From assembly GCA_012959845.1 (NCBI GenBank), contig DUCL01000209.1:1-12784 (forward strand): DNA of 12,784 nucleotides, in the 5' to 3' direction. Position 1 is the stretch's first letter. Each line of letters opens with the position of its first letter. Of this stretch, positions 7,830 to 12,784 are shown in pieces. A program made the position numbers and the translations under genes. The DNA comes from Candidatus Poseidoniales archaeon. GTDB taxonomy: Archaea; Thermoplasmatota; Poseidoniia; Poseidoniales; Poseidoniaceae. The notes beneath the pieces are model-generated. The model ran no database searches. It was not told the DNA's origin and worked only from the letters and a program-made list of their open reading frames with translations.

Positions 7830-7846
7830 CCTCCCCATAGGGGAGG
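7830..7846. promoter_or_regulatory. 17-bp GC-rich palindrome upstream of the regulator gene
   Basis: The sequence CCTCCCC-ATA-GGGGAGG is a perfect inverted repeat lying 3 bases upstream of the chosen regulator ATG, within the 54-base gap to the divergent MBL hydrolase gene. Compared with the 4262-4278 copy, two arm positions differ on both sides so that pairing is kept. Read in the regulator's direction, the 3' arm GGGGAGG also looks like a Shine-Dalgarno sequence 3 bases from the ATG, so a hairpin would hide it. It could equally be an operator for either gene. No TATA-like box is seen in the gap. Confidence 0.6.
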
Positions 7847-7880
7847 TAGGGTCGCTCATCACTTGAAAGGCCAGCGGTGC

Positions 7881-8663
7881 ATGGCATGTGTGAATCCGAT
7901 GCCAAATCACTCGCCAAAAGTAATACTTGACAACGATGAAATCACTGTACTGCAAGCCCAATTAGGTGAATGGGATAACCTAAATCATCTACTGATTTGT
8001 AAAAAAACCAAGGATGCTGTAATCGTTGACCCATTCGATGGTAAATATTGGCACGATATTTGCAATAATAATGGCTGGAAATTATGTTCAGCTTGGTTAA
8101 CACATAGCCATTGGGACCATACCAAAGGAGTCGAACAAGCCCAACAAATCAGTGGTGAAGATTTCAAGATTTTCATACATCAAAATGAAAAGGAACGCGG
8201 ATGGGAAGGACCTCATACCGATTTATTCACTTGTGTTGAAATGACCTATGAGCAAGTCAAGGTTGGACAATTAATTTTCCAAGCCCATTGCACACCCGGA
8301 CATACACCAGGCCATACCACCTTTATTGGAAATGGATTGGTAATTTCAGGTGATTGTTTATTCCTCGGACGCTGTGGCCGTTGTGATTTATTTGGAGGTG
8401 ATGAGAATAAACAACGGCAAACCTTACGATATCTGAAAAGGGTTCTTACAACGCTTGAATCTGATGATATTGTGTTACCTGGCCATCAATATCCATTGAA
8501 GGATGGAACCTTGCCGACTGCGATGAAAGTTGAGGATTTATTACTCTCAAACTCAGCGCTATTGGCAGTTGATGATGACCGAGCATGGAGTTCTCTAGAC
8601 TTCCTTGCTTTTGATGACAACATGGCAAAGAAGGCGAGGCGGCAAAGAGCGAAGCGTTCTTGA
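7881..8663 (+). CDS. Metallo-beta-lactamase-fold hydrolase, glyoxalase II / persulfide dioxygenase-like
   Basis: The product is a 260-residue, probably cytoplasmic, metal-dependent enzyme. The metal-binding motif THSHWDH gives H75, H77, D79 and H80. Further ligands are H141 (TPGHTPGH), D158 (ISGD) and H202 (LPGHQY), a complete set for a two-metal site. The stretch 'GDCLFLGRCGRCDLFGGD' (157-174) matches the CGRxD(F/L) segment of the GloB/ETHE1 branch. GloB members hydrolyse glutathione thioesters, whereas ETHE1 members oxidise persulfides using one iron, so fold and metal centre are secure but substrate is not. The protein ends in a basic tail (KKARRQRAKRS). The start at 7881 (MACVNPMPNH) follows a weak AAAGG-like stretch; 7899 is a possible alternative. 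Upstream in-frame codons run through the palindrome and are not family-like. The gene is divergent from the membrane regulator, a pairing that often means control by it, but this is inference. Its stop directly abuts the stop of the next, convergent gene. Confidence 0.88.
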   Translation: MACVNPMPNHSPKVILDNDEITVLQAQLGEWDNLNHLLICKKTKDAVIVDPFDGKYWHDICNNNGWKLCSAWLTHSHWDHTKGVEQAQQISGEDFKIFIHQNEKERGWEGPHTDLFTCVEMTYEQVKVGQLIFQAHCTPGHTPGHTTFIGNGLVISGDCLFLGRCGRCDLFGGDENKQRQTLRYLKRVLTTLESDDIVLPGHQYPLKDGTLPTAMKVEDLLLSNSALLAVDDDRAWSSLDFLAFDDNMAKKARRQRAKRS

Positions 8664-11600
8664 TTACAACAATCTGTCTAAATCCATCATTGACGGAACT
8701 GCTGCATCTTCCTCGGTTTTTTGGTCTATCTCGTGTTGCTTCCATTGTGGAACAGCGGCATCTTGTACTTTTGATGGAAGTGCTAAACCATTCCAACCCA
8801 ATTCTCTTGCTTTGTCGTGTTCGCCTGAATTAACATAATGCTCGATCCAAGTTTGGCGACGTTCTTCTTCTTCAGCAAACGCTTCATCAACCAATTTTTC
8901 TTCAGCTCTAGTATGGATAAGTTTCTTCTTTCCAGCCGCCTTAGATACCTGTGCAACAAATATTAACGCCAATAGGAAGAGAATGGCTCCACCCATCATT
9001 GCCAACAACTCGCCATCAAATGCAAGTAAATCACCATCAGAATTGTCGCTGTTAATGCTTGGGTCCGACTTTATACCACAGTCTTGGCCAAACGCTCCAC
9101 TTGAAATCTCAGGGTCCCATGGACATGGGTCCTTTTCATTTTGAATGCCATCATTATCTGAGTCAGGGCATCCCCAATCCAAATCTAATGCAGGGTTTCC
9201 AATCGATGTGCCTGCTTCTTTGCGGCAGCCATCAGGTTGCCATGAAGGAATTATCGGTAGAGGGCCTTCTTCTCCATCGGGATCATAATTTGCTTCGTCG
9301 CCAAATCCATCCAAATCAAAGTCATTCCATTGAGATGGGTGAAGAGGGAATGAATCAGGCTGGTAGAAACTGGTAGCGTTATCTCCCCATCCATCTCCAT
9401 CCATATCTGACCACTGGTCTGCAATTTCAGGGAATGCATCGCCTCTTTGCTCTCTAATGACCAGTAATTCACCAGGGTAATCTAGGTCGTCAATTGTAGT
9501 GTTTTCATAAAAGTAATTGTCTCCCCATCCGTCTCCGTCAGTATCCATCCATTGTTCTTGGTCCTCAGGGAATGCATCATCAACATCAGCCCAACCATCC
9601 ATGTCATAATCAGGGCAACCATGTCGGTTATTTTTATGGGATTTTCCAAAAACATCAATACATTCATCGCCAGAAGGAACGCCTTGGTTATCACCATATC
9701 CGTCACCATCTGTATCTGCCCATTGGAATGGGTCATTAGGGAATGCATCTTCGGGGTCGGTAAACCCATCTAAATCAGTATCTGGGCAACCCCTTGTTAC
9801 TGGATTTGTTGACTGACCATACTTTAATGGACATACATCTCCTTCTACGCCATCCAAGTTGTCGCCAAATCCATCACCATCTGTATCTGCCCATTGAGTA
9901 GCATCATTAGAGAATTGGTCACCGTTCAAGCCACCCGGATTATCTCCATATCCGTCTCCATCAGTATCTTTCCATTGTGAGGTATCATCGGGGAATGTAT
10001 CAGGATTGGTTCCGTTTGGATTATCTCCCCTGCCATCACCATCTCTATCTGCCCACTGACTAGAATCGTCAGGGAATGGGTCTCCTGCATTGGAATAACC
10101 ATCACCGTCACGGTCTGAACAACCTAAGCGGTCAATAGTGGAAGTTCCAGCCTCATTTGGACATTCATCAGCATTATTTCCACTTGCGTTAGAGCCGTAT
10201 CCATCATTATCTTCATCACACCATTGTGTAGGGTCGCTTGGGAATGCATCAGCGCCATAGCAATCTGTTCTCGCTTGCCAATTAGCATCTGGGTCAGACC
10301 AACCATCACCATCGGTATCCCAACAACCTAATCGGTCGAATTCAGAATCACCCCAATTATATGGGCAACCATCCGACCTATCGCTCAGTTCGTTATCGCC
10401 GACCCAATCTCCATCGGTATCCATCCACTGTGTTCTATCTAACGGGAAAGTGTCAATAACATTTGCAACCGATACTAAATCTCCAGGCCATTCTGAAGGT
10501 CTAATACTCACCCAAGAACTATTGACGAAGTTATCGCCCCAACCATCTCCATCGGTATCATTCCATTGAGTAGCATCATTAGGGAATGAATCTCCAGTTT
10601 GATTGTATCTTATTTGAGCGCCTGTCAACAAATAGTGAGTACCTTGGATGTTGTTATCACCAATACCATCGCCATCGGTATCAAGCCATTGTGTGCCATC
10701 ATTAGGGAAAGTGTCTGCGCCATCAAATATAGTCCATCCAGAGTCTTCATCTGAGAATCCGTCGCCATCTGAATCAGGGCAACCGTATCTGTCTTGAGTT
10801 GAATTACCCCATATTGTAATACAAGCATCAGGCTGATTTGCAGGAGCTTGGTTATCTCCAAATCCATCATTATCAGTATCATCCCACTGTGTTCCATCTG
10901 TCGGGAATGCGTCTACTAAACCATCTCCTTGGTCAGTGGTATTGTAACCATCATTATCTTCATCCAAATCAGCATACCAGAAGTATACACCTTCGAAATT
11001 GCGGCTGGCTGTTGAAGCGATGTGAATGCCGTCGGGGTGCCATGAGATTCCAGTGAAACTTCCGCAAGGGTTTCCTTGCCAAGAACTGCAACCTTGTGAT
11101 GCTTTAAAGTCAAACGAATCCACACTTAACCCACTATCCGTTTCATAAACATATGCGGTGGAACCACTCGCTTGGTAATAACTGAATCCGTAAACAACTT
11201 GGCTTCCATCTGGTGAGAACTCAACTGCATAGCAAGAGGATGTGTGTGTTACTATCCATTGTTGAATCCAAGTATTCCCACTCACTTTCATCAATTGAAT
11301 CTTGGAATTACCAGAGTCATAGCCGATACATAGGGCGATGTAGTTGCCATCTGGAGACCATGCGATCCCGTTGACAGAAGCACTTGGCCCCGCATTTGAG
11401 TAGGCTTGAGCGCCAGATGATGTATTGACAATAAACCAATCACCGTTGCCGCCCATTGCTATCATGCTTCCATCAGGTGAAAAGGCAGCATCGTAAAATC
11501 TATTTTCATTGCTTGGATTATAGGTGGCATCTTGTAAACCGGTTGAAACATTGATCATCTTTGTTTGTCCATTAGTTCCTTGATTGCCGGAACGTCCGAT

Positions 11601-12185
11601 TGTAACTGCAAGATATTTGTTATCGGGCGAAAATTCAACATCGTGCACTTGGTCACCACTGCCAACATCAACACTAATCTCGCCATTGAGGCTAAGGAAA
11701 GTATCAGCATACCAAATGTTGATTGCATCATTACTTATTCCAGCAGCGATGTAATTTCCATCTGGAGAATATGCCACGCTTGTGCCGGTATTGCTTGAGC
11801 CAAGGCTGACTGATAATGCGTTGACGAATGTAGTTGAATTCCACTTCCTTACGAATTGTCCATCTTCAACAGTTACTACAAATTCGCCACTAGGGGAATA
11901 ATCAATATCGATATAATCACTATTCGAAGTCAAGATTTGTTCTGTTTGGAAATTCGGATTCGGAGTTGTCCATCCATCTATTAAGTCTGATTCACCATCG
12001 CCATCTCGGTCTGGGCAGCCTGTTCGGTCGATTGATGAAGTACCACTTGCCCTAATACAATCGTCTACAGAATCATCGGTTCCATCCATATCAGTGTCAA
12101 AGGCAGTAACATACGGTAACAAAGACATGGAAAGCATTGTTATCACTAACAGTAGCGCGGTTTTTCTTACATTCAGGTCATTCAT
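8664..12185 (-). CDS. Giant cell-surface protein: seven-bladed propeller plus TSP3-like repeats, membrane anchor and charged tail
   Basis: The product has 1173 residues. The signal peptide is about 1-28 (KTALLLVITMLSMSLLPYVTA). A short TSP3-like segment (30-72) precedes a WD/PD40-like beta-propeller (about 84-407) with seven SP(D/S)-type motifs at residues 96, 139, 185, 235, 276, 323 and 382. Twelve Asp-rich repeats of the form FPxDxxQWxDxDGDGxGDN follow (about 425-963), interspersed with GCPDxDGDG units; these are expected to bind calcium. A membrane helix (about 1061-1081) is followed by a roughly 90-residue charged, presumably cytoplasmic tail (RAEEKLVDEAFAEEEERR, later DAAVP twice). The design suggests a displayed recognition or adhesion domain on a long rigid calcium-stabilised stalk; the ligand is unknown and no catalytic motif is seen. 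The start is supported by the signal peptide and a TATA-like box about 35 bases upstream (12218-12223). The gene is convergent with the MBL hydrolase (0-base gap) and divergent from the winged-helix gene. Confidence 0.9.
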   Translation of the reverse strand: MNDLNVRKTALLLVITMLSMSLLPYVTAFDTDMDGTDDSVDDCIRASGTSSIDRTGCPDRDGDGESDLIDGWTTPNPNFQTEQILTSNSDYIDIDYSPSGEFVVTVEDGQFVRKWNSTTFVNALSVSLGSSNTGTSVAYSPDGNYIAAGISNDAINIWYADTFLSLNGEISVDVGSGDQVHDVEFSPDNKYLAVTIGRSGNQGTNGQTKMINVSTGLQDATYNPSNENRFYDAAFSPDGSMIAMGGNGDWFIVNTSSGAQAYSNAGPSASVNGIAWSPDGNYIALCIGYDSGNSKIQLMKVSGNTWIQQWIVTHTSSCYAVEFSPDGSQVVYGFSYYQASGSTAYVYETDSGLSVDSFDFKASQGCSSWQGNPCGSFTGISWHPDGIHIASTASRNFEGVYFWYADLDEDNDGYNTTDQGDGLVDAFPTDGTQWDDTDNDGFGDNQAPANQPDACITIWGNSTQDRYGCPDSDGDGFSDEDSGWTIFDGADTFPNDGTQWLDTDGDGIGDNNIQGTHYLLTGAQIRYNQTGDSFPNDATQWNDTDGDGWGDNFVNSSWVSIRPSEWPGDLVSVANVIDTFPLDRTQWMDTDGDWVGDNELSDRSDGCPYNWGDSEFDRLGCWDTDGDGWSDPDANWQARTDCYGADAFPSDPTQWCDEDNDGYGSNASGNNADECPNEAGTSTIDRLGCSDRDGDGYSNAGDPFPDDSSQWADRDGDGRGDNPNGTNPDTFPDDTSQWKDTDGDGYGDNPGGLNGDQFSNDATQWADTDGDGFGDNLDGVEGDVCPLKYGQSTNPVTRGCPDTDLDGFTDPEDAFPNDPFQWADTDGDGYGDNQGVPSGDECIDVFGKSHKNNRHGCPDYDMDGWADVDDAFPEDQEQWMDTDGDGWGDNYFYENTTIDDLDYPGELLVIREQRGDAFPEIADQWSDMDGDGWGDNATSFYQPDSFPLHPSQWNDFDLDGFGDEANYDPDGEEGPLPIIPSWQPDGCRKEAGTSIGNPALDLDWGCPDSDNDGIQNEKDPCPWDPEISSGAFGQDCGIKSDPSINSDNSDGDLLAFDGELLAMMGGAILFLLALIFVAQVSKAAGKKKLIHTRAEEKLVDEAFAEEEERRQTWIEHYVNSGEHDKARELGWNGLALPSKVQDAAVPQWKQHEIDQKTEEDAAVPSMMDLDRLL
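9297..10913 (-). repeat. Twelve degenerate TSP3-like coding repeats (QW-DGDG units)
   Basis: Within the surface protein gene, the FPxDxxQW motif occurs twelve times at irregular spacing (about 24 to 80 residues), each followed by an Asp-rich loop such as DTDGDGYGDN. The DNA is only partly conserved between units, with recurring stretches such as the reverse complement of 'gatactgatggagatgg', so these are old protein repeats rather than a recent DNA expansion. Unit 4 has DGDWVGDN and unit 5 DNDGYGSN, departures from the consensus loop that could weaken one calcium site each. Confidence 0.85.
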
Positions 12186-12217
12186 GGGGCAGGCCTCGTT
12201 ACTGGTATCGTGGTGCG

Positions 12218-12223
12218 ATAAAA
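12218..12223 (-). promoter_or_regulatory. TATA-like box for the giant surface protein gene
   Basis: On the minus strand the sequence reads CCTTTTATCGC, with TTTTAT centred about 35 bases upstream of the ATG at 12185. With the usual archaeal TATA-to-start distance of about 25 bases, transcription would begin near 12194, giving a leader of roughly 9 bases. It was identified by eye only. Confidence 0.45.
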
Positions 12224-12237
12224 GGCTTTGTGGTTAT

Positions 12238-12259
12238 TTTGCTCACTATTTGCTCACTA
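12238..12259. repeat. Tandem 11-bp direct repeat in the divergent promoter region
   Basis: TTTGCTCACTA occurs twice with no spacer (12238-12248 and 12249-12259), in the 131-base gap between two divergent genes and between their TATA-like boxes. A period of 11 bases places both copies on nearly the same face of the helix, as expected for cooperative binding of a regulator to either promoter. Bases 12262-12274, just to the right, form an AT palindrome (TTTATT-C-AATAAA). Confidence 0.55.
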
Positions 12260-12277
12260 ATTTTATTCAATAAAGGA

Positions 12278-12288
12278 TAATAAAATAA
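12278..12288 (+). promoter_or_regulatory. TATA-like AT-rich element for the winged-helix gene
   Basis: The stretch TAATAAAATAA is the most AT-rich, TATA-like part of the gap. A start point about 25 bases downstream (near 12307-12309) would lie just upstream of the ATG at 12317, which favours that start over the in-frame ATG at 12302. The 13-bp palindrome at 12262-12274 offers an alternative, bidirectional TATA-like site. Confidence 0.4.
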
Positions 12289-12316
12289 ATCAAATGAGCG
12301 AATGGTTCATGCACAA

Positions 12317-12784
12317 ATGACTCAACCGCAACATATGAGCGGTGGCTTGCCGAAGGTCAATATTGCAGTCGTTGACCGCGTACTGCTCCACCTTCTGCAA
12401 CAAGATCACCAAGCCGATAGGTATGTTGTGTCCTATGCGTTGACCCGCCCGGGAATTGCAGATGCATGTGCACAACACCCACCAAATGTTAGTCGTTCAA
12501 TGCGCACACTTCTCAAGGACGAATATGTCACAGAACATACGCGTAGTATTCGCGGCGATGATAGGCGTCAAAAGACATGGCAATTGACCGATTTTGGACG
12601 GGCTTTTGCAAAAAAACGAAATGATGAACTTGGATTGACAAAGGTTCTGGTTAGAGATGTTGAGGGTGAATTACTTGAAGTTGAAGCCAAAGAAGCACCA
12701 AAGAGAATATCTGCGGACATTTCTATTTTACAAGTACTACTTCATGCCCAACACGAAGGAGTTCTAACATTCGGCGATATCCGC
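12317..12784 (+). CDS. Winged-helix DNA-binding protein, N-terminal part (cut by window end)
   Basis: The frame is open to the last base, giving 156 residues from the ATG at 12317; in-frame ATGs at 12302 and 12335 are alternatives. 12317 is preferred because the AT-rich promoter element sits about 35 bases upstream. Residues about 20-100 look like a winged helix: a first helix (VVDRVLLHLLQQ), a helix-turn-helix (TRPGIADACAQHPPNVSRSM, then RTLLKDEYV), and a wing and end (RRQKTWQLTDFGRAFA). The region after about 105 (VLVRDVEGELLEV) begins another part. From memory, archaeal proteins with this N-terminus (ALTxxGIAxAL..., charged wing, 'LTxxGR') often continue into a large ATPase/TPR regulator, but nothing of that is visible here, so the function beyond DNA binding is open. 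The first 170 bases of the gene region are about 53% GC and the last 140 about 36%. The gene is divergent from the giant surface protein gene. Confidence 0.75.
   Translation, partial: MTQPQHMSGGLPKVNIAVVDRVLLHLLQQDHQADRYVVSYALTRPGIADACAQHPPNVSRSMRTLLKDEYVTEHTRSIRGDDRRQKTWQLTDFGRAFAKKRNDELGLTKVLVRDVEGELLEVEAKEAPKRISADISILQVLLHAQHEGVLTFGDIR

Noticed and set aside
7821..7880. MBL hydrolase starting at 7821.
   Set aside because: The first 20 codons are His/Arg-rich, run through the palindrome and overlap the regulator start; the family-like sequence begins at 7881 or later.
7827..7961. Longer regulator start at 7961 or 7859.
   Set aside because: The 7961 start would overlap the MBL hydrolase coding region by about 80 bases and put residues before a clear signal peptide. 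7859 remains possible but would code through the palindrome.
9297..10913. CRISPR array or satellite DNA because of regular repeated words on the plus strand.
   Set aside because: The repeats are in frame, degenerate at synonymous positions and variably spaced, matching TSP3-like protein repeats.
12186..12316. A tRNA or small RNA gene in the longest gap.
   Set aside because: I looked for a T-loop and acceptor stem pairing; the only GGTTC-like stretch lacks matching stems.
12290..12478. A 62-residue minus-strand frame opposite the winged-helix gene.
   Set aside because: It lies within the winged-helix coding sequence and its product has no recognisable features.

Overview
The window most likely comes from a marine planktonic archaeon, with Marine Group II Euryarchaeota (Candidatus Poseidoniales, Thermoplasmata-related) as the best guess. 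I infer this from long secreted proteins built of thrombospondin type-3-like Asp-rich repeats with the 'FPxDxxQWxDxDGDGxGDN' unit, a membrane-anchored regulator with tandem archaeal-type winged helices, a leucyl-tRNA synthetase with a bacterial-type core and archaeal-looking tail, and TATA-like AT-rich promoter elements. No rRNA or other phylogenetic marker is present, so the assignment rests on gene character alone. GC is about 40% inside genes and rises to about 54% at several gene ends.

The layout is compact: seven genes, each on the opposite strand to its neighbour, so there is no operon. Bases 1-1431 (+) are the 3' part of a secreted or anchored TSP3-repeat protein with one membrane segment, a small tandem repeat and a C-terminal SAP motif. 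Bases 1432-4251 (-) encode leucyl-tRNA synthetase (leuS). Bases 4345-5220 (+) encode a GHMP-family sugar kinase resembling D-glycero-D-manno-heptose 7-phosphate kinase. Bases 5226-7826 (-) encode a membrane-anchored one-component regulator: a long extracytoplasmic region of disulfide-bearing beta-sandwich repeats, one membrane helix and two winged helices. Bases 7881-8663 (+) encode a metallo-beta-lactamase-fold hydrolase of the glyoxalase II / persulfide dioxygenase type. Bases 8664-12185 (-) encode a 1173-residue cell-surface protein with a signal peptide, a seven-bladed WD/PD40-like propeller, twelve TSP3-like repeats, a membrane helix and a charged tail. Bases 12317-12784 (+) are the start of a winged-helix protein cut off by the window edge.

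The three convergent junctions are separated by 0, 5 and 0 bases. The three divergent gaps (93, 54 and 131 bases) hold all the regulatory sequence. Two of them carry a near-identical GC-rich palindrome, CCCCATAGGGG plus three further base pairs per arm, in which two of the flanking pairs differ between copies but stay complementary. The third carries an 11-bp tandem direct repeat and a 13-bp AT palindrome between two TATA-like boxes. There is no gene-free stretch over 300 bases, and I see no tRNA, rRNA, CRISPR array or insertion sequence.

The genes do not form an obvious pathway. The shared theme is surface-exposed, single-pass membrane proteins whose cytoplasmic ends carry, or may carry, nucleic-acid-binding modules (SAP motif, double winged helix). 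The palindromes and the membrane-tethered regulator are the best candidates for an undescribed regulatory arrangement.
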